Of a DNA stretch of 35,955 bases, positions 24,554-34,611 are shown in pieces. The stretch covers positions 1 through 35,955 of the forward strand of contig QCFJ01000012.1 of assembly GCA_003280265.1 (NCBI GenBank), written 5' to 3'. The stretch is from Prochlorococcus sp. AG-363-G03. GTDB lineage: Bacteria > Cyanobacteriota > Cyanobacteriia > PCC-6307 > Cyanobiaceae. Position 1 is the first letter of the stretch. Each line of letters begins with the position of its first letter. The position numbers and the translations under genes are program-made. The notes below the pieces were generated by a model that had not been told where the DNA came from, did no database searches, and was given only the letters and a program-made list of their open reading frames with translations.

Positions 24554-25636
24554 ATGAACGTTCTTTTATCTATAGCAGTACTAGGCCTTCTGATTTTTTT
24601 TCACGAATCTGGTCATTTTTTAGCAGCAGTGCTTCAAAAAATCAAAGTAAGTGGGTTTTCAATTGGTTTTGGACCAGCTCTTTTGAAAAAGGAAATAAAT
24701 GGAATTACCTATTCTCTTAGATCTCTTCCTTTAGGTGGATTCGTATCGTTTCCTGATGAAGAAACAGATTCATTATTTCAACCCAATGACCCAGATCTAT
24801 TAAAGAACAGACCAATTCACCAAAGGGCAATAGTTATTTCAGCTGGTGTAGTCGCAAATTTATTACTCGCTTGGATAGTACTGATTGGTCAAGCAAGCTT
24901 AGTAGGAATTCCTAATCAACCTGAACCAGGAGTGATAATCATGGGAATTCAGCCAGATGAGCCTGCATTTAATTCAGGATTAGTAGCTGGAGATCGAATA
25001 ATGAGCGTAAACGGTCAAGCATTAGGCAGTGGAAAAGATGGAATTATGGATTTAGTCAATATCATTCAAACATCATCTGGGGAAGAATTACTTTTTGAGA
25101 GAGTAAATGATGGAGAAAGCGAGACAATTTCTATAATCCCAGCTGAGAATGAAGGAAACGGAAGAATTGGAGCACAATTACAACCAAATCTTCCAAATGA
25201 AGTATCTAAAGCAAAGAATATTGGTGAAATAGTTAATAGCTCAAATTCACAATTTTATGAATTACTTAGTCGAACTGTTATTGGCTACAAAAGTTTGATT
25301 ACTAATTTCTCTTCAACTGCTCAGCAATTAAGTGGGCCAGTCAAAATTGTTGAAATTGGTGCTCAGCTTTCTGAACAAGGTGGCTCAGGTCTTGTACTTT
25401 TTTCTGCTTTGGTTTCAATTAATCTTGCAGTTCTTAACTCGTTGCCTTTACCGCTTCTAGACGGGGGTCAATTAGTTCTTCTAATCCTAGAGCGTGTTCG
25501 CGGAAAACCAGTTCCTGAAAAAATTCAATTAGCTTTTATGCAATCTGGATTTGTGTTGCTTGTAGGATTAAGTGTTGTTTTGATAATCAGAGACACGACA
25601 CAGCTATCTTTAGTTCAACAGTTTGTTCACAGGTAA
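24554..25636 (+). CDS. rseP: Site-2 protease family, RseP-like
   Basis: A 360-residue intramembrane zinc metalloprotease. The catalytic HExxH is H17-E-S-G-H21 in the first helix, and the third ligand Asp is in LNSLPLPLLDGGQ near the C-terminus. A single PDZ domain lies between (GIQPDEPAFNSGLVAGDRIMSV, about 132-205). The family cuts anti-sigma factors and other membrane substrates; the target here is unknown. The gene starts 19 bp after serS and precedes rpsN. Confidence 0.94.
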   Translation: MNVLLSIAVLGLLIFFHESGHFLAAVLQKIKVSGFSIGFGPALLKKEINGITYSLRSLPLGGFVSFPDEETDSLFQPNDPDLLKNRPIHQRAIVISAGVVANLLLAWIVLIGQASLVGIPNQPEPGVIIMGIQPDEPAFNSGLVAGDRIMSVNGQALGSGKDGIMDLVNIIQTSSGEELLFERVNDGESETISIIPAENEGNGRIGAQLQPNLPNEVSKAKNIGEIVNSSNSQFYELLSRTVIGYKSLITNFSSTAQQLSGPVKIVEIGAQLSEQGGSGLVLFSALVSINLAVLNSLPLPLLDGGQLVLLILERVRGKPVPEKIQLAFMQSGFVLLVGLSVVLIIRDTTQLSLVQQFVHR

Positions 25637-25760
25637 GAAGATTAAATTTTGAAAAATTATTAATTTGAAAAAGTATTTTGAAAAAAAAATTACTGCAATG
25701 ACTAAAAACAATCAGGCAAGGAGTTAAAATATAACCTAAACAAGTTGAATAAGCCCCTTA

Positions 25761-26063
25761 ATGGCAAAAAAGTCAATGATAGCGCGTGATGTAAAGCGCA
25801 AAAAACTTGTAGAAAGATACGCAGCTAAGCGTAAAACTCTAATTAATGCATTCAAATCAGCAAAAGATCCTATGGAAAGACTAGAAATCCATAGAAAGAT
25901 TCAAGCTTTGCCTAGAAATTGTGCACCTAATAGAATTAGAAATCGCTGTTGGGCGACTGGGAAACCAAGAGGAGTTTATAGAGATTTTGGCCTATGCAGA
26001 AATCAACTTAGATCAAGAGCTCATAACGGCGAATTACCTGGAGTAGTAAAATCAAGTTGGTAA
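25761..26063 (+). CDS. rpsN: Ribosomal protein S14, zinc-free type
   Basis: A 100-residue basic 30S protein. [20 protein letters not shown] is the S14 start and [25 protein letters not shown] is its conserved core. The usual CxxC pairs of the zinc-binding form are absent; residues C54, C64 and C79 do not make the motif, so this is the C-minus type with 100 residues. A terminator follows at 26093. Confidence 0.96.
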   Translation: MAKKSMIARDVKRKKLVERYAAKRKTLINAFKSAKDPMERLEIHRKIQALPRNCAPNRIRNRCWATGKPRGVYRDFGLCRNQLRSRAHNGELPGVVKSSW

Positions 26064-26092
26064 AAACTAAAAGTTAATTAATTTATACCAAG

Positions 26093-26125
26093 AAGTGGGA
26101 AAGATTATATTTCCCACTTTTTTTA
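26093..26125. terminator. Intrinsic terminator of rpsN
   Basis: A perfect 10-bp stem (aagtgggaaa / tttcccactt) with a 7-nt loop, then a T-run. It begins 30 bp after the stop. Confidence 0.93.
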
Positions 26126-26245
26126 GTTTTATAGTTTCAGTAATTGTGGTAAATGTTTCCTCTAGGAAACAAATCTATCGATTTATTTACTCAATTAGTC
26201 CCATTAAGTGTAAGAATGTAATAAGACAAAAAGCTATAAAGTCAC

Positions 26246-28414
26246 GTGCAAGGTCAGACAAAATCCGTTTCCTTCGATGGGAGAGAGATAAAGCTCACTA
26301 CAGGGAGATTTGCTCCACAGGCTGGTGGTTCAGTAATGATTGAGTGTGGTGACACCTCCGTTCTAGTAACAGCAACAAAATCAACAGGACGAGAGGGAGT
26401 TGATTTCCTACCTTTAATGTGTGAGTACGAAGAAAGGCTATACGCAGCTGGAAGGATTCCAGGGAGTTTTATGCGTCGTGAAGGACGTCCCCCTGAAAGA
26501 GCAACTTTAATTTCAAGACTTATTGATCGTCCAATGAGACCTCTTTTCCCTGGTTGGATGAGAGACGATATACAAATAGTTGCGACTTGTCTTTCTTTAG
26601 ATGAAAGAGTTCCAGCAGATGTTTTAGCAGTAACTGGAGCCTCAATGGCAACATTAATGGCAGGTATTCCTTTTCAAGGACCTATGGCTGCTGTTCGAGT
26701 TGGACTCTTAGGAGATGACTTTGTACTTAATCCAAGTTATAGAGAAATCGAAAGAGGTGATCTCGACCTTGTAGTTGCTGGTACTCCAGATGGGGTAGTA
26801 ATGGTTGAAGCAGGAGCTAATCAACTTTCAGAGCAAGACATTATTGAAGCCATTGATTTTGGCTATGAAGCCATAACTGAATTAATAAATGCTCAGAAAG
26901 AAGTTTTAAAAGAATCAGGAATCAAGCAAGAGATTCCTGAAGCTCCTGAAATTGACGACACAATTTCAAACTATTTAGATAAAAATTGTTCAAAATCAAT
27001 AAGTGAGGTTCTCAAAAACTTCGATCAAACAAAAGAAGAAAGAGACGATAAAATTGAAGAAATAAAAATAAGTATTTCTTCAAAAATCGATGGACTAAAA
27101 GATGATAATGCTGTAAAAAAATCTCTTTCTTTAAATAGCAAGCTACTAGAAAATAGTTATAAAGCTTTAACCAAAAAGTTAATGAGAGATCAGATAATCA
27201 AAGAAGGGAAAAGGGTCGACGGAAGAGATTTAAATGAAGTCAGGAAAATAGATGCAGACGTCGCAGTATTACCTAATAGAGTCCATGGATCAGCTTTATT
27301 TCAAAGAGGTTTAACTCAAGTTCTCTCTACGGCGACATTGGGCACACCAAGCGATGCACAAGAGATGGACGATCTAAACCCTAATACAGATAAGACCTAT
27401 ATACATCACTATAATTTTCCTCCTTACTCAGTTGGTGAAACTAGACCAATGAGAACTCCTGGCAGAAGAGAAGTTGGTCATGGAGCTTTAGCAGAGAGGG
27501 CCTTAATACCAGTCCTCCCAGCTAAAGATACTTTCCCTTACGTTCTTAGAGTTGTAAGTGAAGTTTTGAGTTCAAATGGCTCTACTTCAATGGCTTCAGT
27601 ATGTGGAAGTACCCTAGCTCTCATGGATGCAGGAGTCCCCTTAAAAGCACCCGTAGGTGGAGCAGCGATGGGACTAATAAAAGAAGAGAAAGAAGTGAGG
27701 ATATTAACTGATATTCAAGGGATTGAAGATTTTCTTGGAGATATGGATTTCAAAGTTGCGGGAACAGAAAAAGGAATTACGGCAATACAAATGGATATGA
27801 AGATAACTGGTCTTCCAATAGAGACGATTGGAGAAGCAATCAATCAAGCACTTCCTGCAAGAACACATATATTAGGCAAAATGTTAGAGGCAATTGAGAC
27901 CCCAAAAGAAAATCTTTCTCCACATGCACCAAGATTATTAAGTTTTAGAATTGACCCTGAATTGATTGGAACTGTAATAGGTCCAGGTGGAAGAACAATA
28001 AAAGGTATTACAGAAAGAACTAATACAAAAATCGATATTGAAGATGGCGGAATAGTCACTATTGCTTCCCATGATGGAGCCGCTGCAGAAGAAGCTCAAA
28101 GGATAATTGAAGGTTTAACAAGAAAAGTTCATGAAGGAGAAATCTTCTCTGGCTCCATTACTAGGATTATTCCCATTGGAGCGTTCGTAGAAATTCTTCC
28201 TGGTAAAGAAGGAATGATCCACATATCTCAATTATCTGAGGCAAGAGTAGAAAAAGTTGAAGATGTTGTAAAAGTAGGAGATCAAGTGACTGTAAGAGTA
28301 AGAGAAATAGATAATCGTGGACGTATTAATCTAACTTTAAGAGGAGTTCCTCAAAATGGAGGTATTCACAATTATCCTGAGCCAACTCCCACACCTGTAG
28401 CTCCTCTTACTTAA
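26246..28414 (+). CDS. pnp: Polyribonucleotide nucleotidyltransferase
   Basis: A 722-residue phosphorolytic 3'-5' exoribonuclease, the main RNA-decay enzyme. It starts at GTG ([17 protein letters not shown]). It has two RNase PH domains (about 1-220 and 320-550) separated by the helical linker (about 225-310), a KH domain ([20 protein letters not shown], about 570) and a C-terminal S1 domain ([20 protein letters not shown] and [13 protein letters not shown]). The tail is Pro/Thr-rich. It ends 3 bp short of the convergent cysQ stop, so the two transcripts probably overlap. Confidence 0.97.
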   Translation: MQGQTKSVSFDGREIKLTTGRFAPQAGGSVMIECGDTSVLVTATKSTGREGVDFLPLMCEYEERLYAAGRIPGSFMRREGRPPERATLISRLIDRPMRPLFPGWMRDDIQIVATCLSLDERVPADVLAVTGASMATLMAGIPFQGPMAAVRVGLLGDDFVLNPSYREIERGDLDLVVAGTPDGVVMVEAGANQLSEQDIIEAIDFGYEAITELINAQKEVLKESGIKQEIPEAPEIDDTISNYLDKNCSKSISEVLKNFDQTKEERDDKIEEIKISISSKIDGLKDDNAVKKSLSLNSKLLENSYKALTKKLMRDQIIKEGKRVDGRDLNEVRKIDADVAVLPNRVHGSALFQRGLTQVLSTATLGTPSDAQEMDDLNPNTDKTYIHHYNFPPYSVGETRPMRTPGRREVGHGALAERALIPVLPAKDTFPYVLRVVSEVLSSNGSTSMASVCGSTLALMDAGVPLKAPVGGAAMGLIKEEKEVRILTDIQGIEDFLGDMDFKVAGTEKGITAIQMDMKITGLPIETIGEAINQALPARTHILGKMLEAIETPKENLSPHAPRLLSFRIDPELIGTVIGPGGRTIKGITERTNTKIDIEDGGIVTIASHDGAAAEEAQRIIEGLTRKVHEGEIFSGSITRIIPIGAFVEILPGKEGMIHISQLSEARVEKVEDVVKVGDQVTVRVREIDNRGRINLTLRGVPQNGGIHNYPEPTPTPVAPLT

Positions 28415-28417
28415 TAA

Positions 28418-29332
28418 TTAGAGAATATATTTAGGTTCTTTTAAAGAGAAAAAAGCCATAGCTTTTTGACAAATTTTTTCGTGAGATTTTCCATGACTTG
28501 CTATTAAACAACCTGACTGAGAAAAGTTTGGAGTTTGATAAATCAAATTTGTGCCATCTGCATGAGTAAAAATTCCACCTGCAGCCTCAATAAGTGCATG
28601 TGGAGCAGCCATATCCCAATCCTTTGGAGAAGTTTTTCCAGATAAAGAAATATAAACATCTGCTTCTCCTCGCAAAATTGATGCGACTTTACAGCCAACA
28701 CTTCCTATTTTTTTTGTCTCGGCAAAGCATAAAGTTGATAGAAGATTTTGAAGTGTTGATTGTTGATGATTTTTGCTTGAAACGAGAACCAATTCAGAGA
28801 TATCTAGCCTTTCACTAATAGAGATGTTCTTTTTTGAACCATCACGATTTTCACACCACGCACCACTTCCAATAATTCCAAACCATAACTCATTTTTTTC
28901 AGGAATCAGAACTATTCCTATTTTTGGTTTTTTTTTGAATAGCAATGCAATATGAACTGCATAATTTTCAGATCCTTGAAGAAAATCTTTTGTCCCATCA
29001 AGTGGATCAAGAATCCAACACCAATCATTTTTGTAATGAGATCCTTGAAAAGTTTTTTCCTTAGAAGTTTCTTCACTTAAAATATCCCACCCTTCATAAC
29101 CGAGATTATTCTTCAATCCAGAGATCAATAATTCATTAACTGCCATGTCAGCTGCTGATACGGGACCATCTCCACCTTCTTCAACATCTAGAGATTTTGG
29201 GAACCCAAAAGGAGGTTCTTGACCTCGTGCATAAGCCATCAAAATATCTGCTGCAGCCCAACTAAGTTTTCTAAGTTCATCCAATAAAGTGGTTAAATCG
29301 ACATCTTCTGGCACAAAACGATCAATTTGCAT
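28418..29332 (-). CDS. cysQ: 3'(2'),5'-bisphosphate nucleotidase / inositol monophosphatase family
   Basis: A 304-residue lithium-sensitive Mg-dependent phosphatase that probably hydrolyses PAP from sulfate assimilation. Metal-site motifs are the Glu of SEET (near 86-89), DPLDGTKDF (109-117), and WDMAAPHALIEAAGG in the C-terminal domain. Length is slightly above the 250-270 usual. Its start lies one base from the divergent rsmI start, so each promoter lies inside the other gene. Confidence 0.88.
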   Translation of the reverse strand: MQIDRFVPEDVDLTTLLDELRKLSWAAADILMAYARGQEPPFGFPKSLDVEEGGDGPVSAADMAVNELLISGLKNNLGYEGWDILSEETSKEKTFQGSHYKNDWCWILDPLDGTKDFLQGSENYAVHIALLFKKKPKIGIVLIPEKNELWFGIIGSGAWCENRDGSKKNISISERLDISELVLVSSKNHQQSTLQNLLSTLCFAETKKIGSVGCKVASILRGEADVYISLSGKTSPKDWDMAAPHALIEAAGGIFTHADGTNLIYQTPNFSQSGCLIASHGKSHEKICQKAMAFFSLKEPKYIL

Positions 29333-29333
29333 A

Positions 29334-30221
29334 ATGGATTTAACTGATAATCACCATCTTAAACAAGAAAGATCAGAACCTTGCCCAGGGACTCTTTACT
29401 TGGTAGGGACTCCAATAGGTAACTTAGGAGATTTATCTCCAAGGGCAAAGCATATTCTCAAGAATGTATCACTAATAGCTTGTGAGGATACGCGAAGGAG
29501 TGGAAATTTATTGAAAAAAATAGATTCTAAGGCACCCCTTCTTAGCTATCACAAACATAATTTCAAAAGTAGACAATCTAGATTATTAGATGAATTAAAA
29601 AACAATGGAAGTATTGCTCTAATAAGCGATGCTGGATTACCAGGAATAAATGATCCAGGAGAAGAACTTGTTAATGCAGCAAGATCTAATAGTTTTGAAG
29701 TGATTTGCATCCCTGGTCCCTGTGCAGCAATAACAGCTTTAGTAATAAGTGGATTACCCTCCGAAAGATTTTGCTTTGAAGGATTTCTTCCTAAAAAACA
29801 AAGTTTGCGGAAAAGACGCTTAGAAGATATTTCAAAAGAACATCGAACAACAGTAATATATGTGTCACCACATCAATTAATAAAACTCTTAGAAGAATTA
29901 TCCATTTTGTGTGGAGAAAATCGTCCTATTCAAATCGCTAGAGAACTTACAAAAAGATATGAAGAGTCGATTGGAAGCACGATTGAAGAGGTTATTGAGT
30001 ATTTCAGTATCAATAAGCCAAAAGGTGAATTTACGTTAGTTCTAGGAGGAAGTAAAAAAAATGAAGAGAGTAAAATAAGTGAATCCGAAGTATTAAATAA
30101 ACTCAACAGCTTAATCAAACAAGGAGAAAAGTCTAATATCGCTGCGATAAAAATTTCAAAGGAAACAGGCTATGAAAAAAAATGGCTTTATTCCAAATTA
30201 CATAAGAAACTTGACAAATAA
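29334..30221 (+). CDS. rsmI: 16S rRNA (cytidine-1402-2'-O) methyltransferase
   Basis: A 295-residue tetrapyrrole-methylase-fold enzyme that 2'-O-methylates C1402 in the 30S decoding centre with SAM. Hallmarks are LYLVGTPIGNLGDLSPRA near the start, CEDTRRSGNLL, ISDAGLPGINDPGEELV and PGPCAAITALVISG. I chose the ATG at 29334 (MDLTDNHHLKQ), since starting at 29289 would overlap the divergent cysQ. Confidence 0.94.
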   Translation: MDLTDNHHLKQERSEPCPGTLYLVGTPIGNLGDLSPRAKHILKNVSLIACEDTRRSGNLLKKIDSKAPLLSYHKHNFKSRQSRLLDELKNNGSIALISDAGLPGINDPGEELVNAARSNSFEVICIPGPCAAITALVISGLPSERFCFEGFLPKKQSLRKRRLEDISKEHRTTVIYVSPHQLIKLLEELSILCGENRPIQIARELTKRYEESIGSTIEEVIEYFSINKPKGEFTLVLGGSKKNEESKISESEVLNKLNSLIKQGEKSNIAAIKISKETGYEKKWLYSKLHKKLDK

Positions 30222-30275
30222 GCTTTTTCCCTCAATGCTAATTAAAAGATTACTTTTGATCAATAAACTTTTTTT

Positions 30276-30512
30276 ATGTTATTTAAAATACAACTTTTAA
30301 GTCTCAATATTGCCTCGGCAACATTACTATTTTTCTTCCTCTGTCTTGGATCACAAAATATAAATAAAAAACATAATTTAAATTTATTATTAAATAAAAC
30401 TGTTCCACTTCCGATTGGATTTTTAGTAGGCAGCTCATTCACCTTAGGAGTAATTTCTGGAGGATTAACTTCAGTATTATTTGTAAAAAATAATACGAAT
30501 AATGACAACTAA
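30276..30512 (+). CDS. Small two-helix membrane protein
   Basis: A 78-residue protein with two membrane segments (about 8-25 and 45-65). The layout, with PIGFLVGSSFTLGVISGGLTS in helix 2, resembles the short LapA/DUF1049-like small membrane proteins but is not a firm match. It lies 54 bp after rsmI and could be co-transcribed. Confidence 0.6.
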   Translation: MLFKIQLLSLNIASATLLFFFLCLGSQNINKKHNLNLLLNKTVPLPIGFLVGSSFTLGVISGGLTSVLFVKNNTNNDN

Positions 30513-30525
30513 CGTAGAAAATAAA

Positions 30526-31326
30526 CTATTTATCTACAGCAATTATTGAATCTTCAAGTATTAATCTAGTAATTCCTTTATCAACCAAATAAGATTTAGA
30601 AATTTCAAAAACACTCGTATTGGGAATTTTAATCACACGTTGAGTCCTTGAGCAATTTCTTTTAGCAGTTCGTTGATTAGAAAACAATACAATTGCATTT
30701 CTTTTTAATTCATTATCTGGCAAAAAACTCCACTCAGGTAGATCAGAGATAGATTTCACTTCTAGCTCTACTTTTTTATCTACAAGCATATAAACACTCT
30801 CGGGTAAGATTTCTTGATTCAATATCTCAAAATCTGATTCTTTTTTTTCGAAGTTAAAACCAGAAACCAAAGGAACTATTTCCTCAAAATCATTATCAGT
30901 ATTCTTATTTGTTTTTTTCATATCAGATTCATCAAAATTCTTAGGCTCAGATTGAGGGAGGTCCTCAATAGGTAAAAAGGCTATCTCCTCAAAATCAGAA
31001 TTCTTAAACTCATGATCAATTTTTATTGGATTTTCTTCCTCATTAACTTTTACTTGGGGAGAAGTAAAAGAATTTGACTGATCAAGATTTTCATGATTTC
31101 CATCAGAACTTCCAACATCAATCGGTTCAGGGTTTTTATTACTACTCTTTAATCTTTGTTGCTTTAGCAATTTATATTCAACATCTGAAAGTAGCGTCTT
31201 CACTGTTCTATTTATAGTATTTGGACTGCAACTATATTTTTCTGCAAGTGTATTAGTATTCTCACCACCTTTATAAGCTTCTAAAATTCCATGTTTTTGA
31301 ATCTTTGTTAGCCTTTTTGAAATCAT
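30526..31326 (-). CDS. HTH-domain protein with long acidic linker
   Basis: A 266-residue protein in three parts. Residues 5-50 form a helix-turn-helix (RLTKIQKHGILEAYKGGENT and EKYSCSPNTINRTVKTLLSD), of the resolvase/transposase/LuxR-like kind. Residues 60-180 are an acidic, Ser/Asn/Glu-rich disordered linker. The C-terminal 85 residues look folded (WSFLPDNELKRNAIVLFSNQR and ISKSYLVDKGITRLILEDS), with basic NQRTAKRNCSRTQRV. No family is recognised for the C-terminus. It is probably a regulator that binds DNA through the N-terminus. Confidence 0.7.
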   Translation of the reverse strand: MISKRLTKIQKHGILEAYKGGENTNTLAEKYSCSPNTINRTVKTLLSDVEYKLLKQQRLKSSNKNPEPIDVGSSDGNHENLDQSNSFTSPQVKVNEEENPIKIDHEFKNSDFEEIAFLPIEDLPQSEPKNFDESDMKKTNKNTDNDFEEIVPLVSGFNFEKKESDFEILNQEILPESVYMLVDKKVELEVKSISDLPEWSFLPDNELKRNAIVLFSNQRTAKRNCSRTQRVIKIPNTSVFEISKSYLVDKGITRLILEDSIIAVDK

Positions 31327-31641
31327 AATATTAGTTTAATAGATCCAAGATAAATCCTAATGATGGACTTTTTCTAAGCTCATAATAGAAATACTTACAA
31401 AATTCAATAAGCTTCAAGACGTATCAAGTCCTCTCGAGAAATTAAGAAATTTTCGTTTAAAACGAAAATTTCTTGTACTTGAAAGACTAATAATGCTTTT
31501 TTTGAATAAAGGAATAATTAAACAGTTGCTGATCTGCTTAAATCTGGTTGTGGTTCTCAACGAGACTATGTAATCTTAGGTGGTTAATTTATTTATATTT
31601 TTTGCGCCTAGGTTTGCGCACGAACAACCACAAATTCTTTT
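31327..31641. other. Spacer between HTH gene and tRNA-Arg
   Basis: No protein gene is seen. It contains the long palindrome at 31444-31474. The 5' region of the HTH gene and the tRNA promoter should lie here. Confidence 0.4.
31444..31474. repeat. 31-bp near-perfect palindrome
   Basis: aagaaattttcgttt, one a, then the exact 15-base reverse complement. The centre offers no normal hairpin loop, so in RNA a few central pairs would open. It is neither followed nor preceded by a coding 3' end (the HTH gene starts at 31326 on the minus strand and the tRNA begins at 31642). A regulatory site, the end of a small RNA, or an element end are all possible. Confidence 0.85.
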
Positions 31642-31717
<76 letters not shown>

Positions 31718-31854
31718 CTCAACAACTAGTGACACGAATAGAGCCAAGAGATCGGTTGAATTTGCTGAGTCATTTTTATATGTCGTGATACTTATCTATA
31801 TAGAGCAATTCTTCACCAAGATATGCACCATAAGAATTTAGTCATACTAAAGAA

Positions 31855-32131
31855 ATGCCCCAAACCTTATCTAAAAAAAGAGCTGCAAGAAGGAAGAATC
31901 CAATAGGAGAAATAAAAACTTTCAAGCGGAACATCCATTTATGGAAAAGCTTTTAGCTTGGGTTTTAAAATTAATTTAATTTTTTCTGGTGGAGAAGCCT
32001 TAATTGGTTCTGGATTGAGACTCGAAGAAAACATCAACGATAGAGATCTCAAGGAAGTTTCAAATTGCTTAAAGGCGTTGGGCTTCGAAAAGGATGACTT
32101 CCAAACGAGAGTGAATGGAATAAAAAAATAA
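31855..32131 (+). pseudogene. Frameshifted small gene in the island
   Basis: ATG 31855 opens MPQTLSKKRAARRKNPIGEI, which soon runs into a stop (frame ends near 31953). A second frame, off by one base, continues from about 31912 with protein-like sequence (YGKAFSLGFKINLIFSGGE, ALIGSGLRLEENINDRDLK) to a stop at 32129. Joining the two with a one-base shift gives about 90 residues. No family is recognised. Confidence 0.55.
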
Positions 32132-32328
32132 AATAATAGATATATATAGGTAGTAAGTGTTCAAAAAGTGGGGGGGCCACCTAAGACACTTTCTTGTCCA
32201 ACTACTTGATATGCAGTAGGACAATCCCGCCTAATCGGCTGTAAATAGTTAAGTTAGCTGTTGAAAAGTAGAAAAACAGCGCATATTACGTGCGTATATA
32301 TAGAAAACTAGGTTAAAAAAATGCTTAA

Positions 32329-32538
32329 GGCATAAAATGGAAGAATGGATCAGTAAATAAAGAAAATAGTTTTGGTTTTGAACCCGAAGTAACTGCTAAA
32401 ATCTCTAAAATGAATATAAGAATATATGAGGTTGGAATATCTTATTATGGAAGGACTTATTCTGAAGGAAAGAAAATAAATTGGAAAGATGGCGTTAGAG
32501 CAATATATTGCATAATAAAATACAATATATTTTCTTAG
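32329..32538 (+). pseudogene. C-terminal stub of a GT2 (dolichol-phosphate-mannose-like) glycosyltransferase
   Basis: An open frame with no start ends in SFGFEPEVTAKISKMNIRIY, EVGISYYGRTYSEGKKINW and [14 protein letters not shown], which is the well-conserved end of family-2 glycosyltransferases of the DPM1/Ppm1 type. The catalytic N-terminal part (GT-A fold, DxD) is missing. It ends 7 bp before the epimerase, so the original operon order was probably GT2 then epimerase. This shows the island once held a surface-glycan gene set. Confidence 0.85.
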
Positions 32539-32545
32539 TTTGGCT

Positions 32546-33487
32546 ATGAAAAGTAAAATTAACTTAGTAACTGGCGGCGCTGGATTCTTAGGATCACATT
32601 TAATTGATAAATTGATGATTAAAGGAGAAGATGTTTTATGCCTTGATAATTATTTTACAGGATCTAAAAAAAATGTTTCTAAATGGATAAATCACCCAAA
32701 TTTTGAACTTATTAGGCATGATGTTACCGAACCTATTTTATTGGAAGTTGATAGAATATGGCATCTAGCTTGCCCTGCTTCTCCAGTAGCGTATCAATTT
32801 AATCCTGTCAAAACTGCTAAAACAAGTTTCTTGGGAACTTATAATATGCTTGGCTTGGCAAATAGAGTTGGAGCACGAATTCTTTTAGCTAGCACTAGTG
32901 AAGTTTATGGAGACCCTCAGGTACATCCTCAGCCAGAAAGTTATAGAGGTTGTGTTAATACGATTGGAGAAAGAAGTTGTTATGATGAGGGAAAAAGGAT
33001 AGCGGAAACATTATGTTTTGATTATAAACGTATGCATAAAACTGATATTAAAGTAATCCGAATATTTAACACTTATGGTCCTAGAATGCATCCTCAAGAT
33101 GGAAGAGTAATTAGTAATTTTATTGTTAAGGCCTTATTGGGAAGTCCTTTAAATGTATATGGAGATGGTTCTCAAACCAGATCATTTTGTTATGTTGATG
33201 ATTTAATTGATGGAATGATGGGCATGATGGATTCTAACCACCCAGGCCCCATTAATATAGGCAATCCTAATGAATTTACTATTAAATCTCTTGCTGAGAT
33301 TATTAGAGAAATGATTAATCCATCATTAGATATTATATTTAAGCCATTACCTAATGATGATCCTATCCAAAGGCAACCTTTAATTGAACTTGCAAAGAAA
33401 GAGCTGAAATGGGAACCTAGTATAGAACTTAGGGAAGGTTTGATAAAAACAATTTCATGGTTTAGAGACGAACTTAATATTAAATAA
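32546..33487 (+). CDS. UDP-glucuronate decarboxylase (UXS)-like NAD-dependent epimerase
   Basis: A 313-residue extended SDR enzyme with the NAD loop [15 protein letters not shown] near the start and the catalytic Tyr-x-x-x-Lys in [31 protein letters not shown] and the tail match the UXS/UDP-glucuronate decarboxylase group, which makes UDP-xylose; dTDP-glucose dehydratases are the main alternative. [14 protein letters not shown] is a typical UXS substrate loop. I chose ATG 32546; TTG 32540 would add two residues. The gene looks intact inside the decayed island, which suggests selection or recent arrival. Product sugars probably go into surface polysaccharide. Confidence 0.92.
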   Translation: MKSKINLVTGGAGFLGSHLIDKLMIKGEDVLCLDNYFTGSKKNVSKWINHPNFELIRHDVTEPILLEVDRIWHLACPASPVAYQFNPVKTAKTSFLGTYNMLGLANRVGARILLASTSEVYGDPQVHPQPESYRGCVNTIGERSCYDEGKRIAETLCFDYKRMHKTDIKVIRIFNTYGPRMHPQDGRVISNFIVKALLGSPLNVYGDGSQTRSFCYVDDLIDGMMGMMDSNHPGPINIGNPNEFTIKSLAEIIREMINPSLDIIFKPLPNDDPIQRQPLIELAKKELKWEPSIELREGLIKTISWFRDELNIK

Positions 33488-33507
33488 AAATGACTATAGA
33501 TTCATCT

Positions 33508-33810
33508 CTATAGCTCTATATCTTGAAACTTTCTATCTAAGATCCTTCCATTATTTATATTGATATTCCAAATAGATTCTGAACTCTTTATGCTTATGAT
33601 ATTTGAAAGGGTTTTATTTTGCTTTAATTCATATTTTATTTTTTTATTTGCAGGGACTAATTTATTATCTTTATAAATCAAAGTTGATTGCTCATTGCCT
33701 TGTTCGTTACTGATTGAGACCATTAGATAACCATAGTGATCAAAAAGTTTTGCCTTGTTACTTTTTACGATTAGTTTTGATTCAGATATATTAAATAGAT
33801 AAGATTTTTC
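33508..33810 (-). pseudogene. Truncated gene of unknown family
   Basis: From 33723 an ATG gives 71 residues (MVSISNEQGNEQ...), but the same open frame continues upstream to a stop at 33811-33813 with protein-like beta-rich sequence (YLFNISESKLIVKSNKAKLF, DHYGYL) and no further start. It thus looks like the C-terminal part of a longer gene that has been cut. No family is recognised. Confidence 0.5.
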
Positions 33811-34611
33811 TCATCATTAATTAATTTGTTAAGTCTAAGAATAGATAATTTTTATACAGAAGTTTTTGATAGTTAAATTGTTTAAGAAAAATTAAATATA
33901 ATACCTTAATTGTGAATCAAATATAAAAATCACACATTTAAAGATTGATACATAACAAGAAGCAACGTTAAAAACAATACTAAAAAAGTAGAGGAGAATA
34001 TTTGATATTGATCGAATAACTAGGGGATGAAAATCTAAGATTTAAACTTGATTGCAGAGGCAAAATAAATGCTCTTAATTCCATCTCTTGTTTATTAGCT
34101 TTTTTCATATTCCAGCTCAATGCAATGTAGATTCAATTCCCTCTGATGAATGTGCAAACACAATGCATCAGAAGGAACCAAGAAGGCAATAGATCCCAAA
34201 ATTGATTCTTTTCTATTGTTGAGAAGGCGGAGGTCATTGCTTCTGCGACAGTAAAAAAATTAGAGTGAATGACTTTAGTCATTTGAGAATTTCTAGCGTT
34301 GGTATTTGGCGTGAGTTAAAAATTTATCAATCATATAAGCAACTAAAGTAATAACAAAAGCACCTTGAAACTATATTGATTTCTATTGAAAATGACATCT
34401 TATTATTTTGGCATTGATTAATTGGGCTGTCTTTAGAGGCTCTTTTTTATATTATTTAGCAGAAGTTATTTAAGAAAAAATTGATATAATACAATTGCCA
34501 GACTAAAGAGTTCAAATAAATAGCTAATATATCAATTCTGCACCTAAAAATGTCCCCTTAAATATATTTTTATAAATTTTTCTGTGGCAGACTCTGTTTT
34601 CAAAAGCGAAT
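33811..34611. other. Gene-poor AT-rich tail of the island
   Basis: No intact gene is seen in 800 bp. Around 34070-34280 a forward frame with several stops carries cysteine-containing pieces (SSSMQCRFNS, CKHNASEGTKKAIDP) that may be the relic of a small secreted protein. The rest is low-complexity AT. Confidence 0.4.

Noticed and set aside
26095-26343. Forward 82-residue ORF across the rpsN terminator and pnp start
   Set aside because: It runs through a strong terminator and into pnp in the wrong frame.
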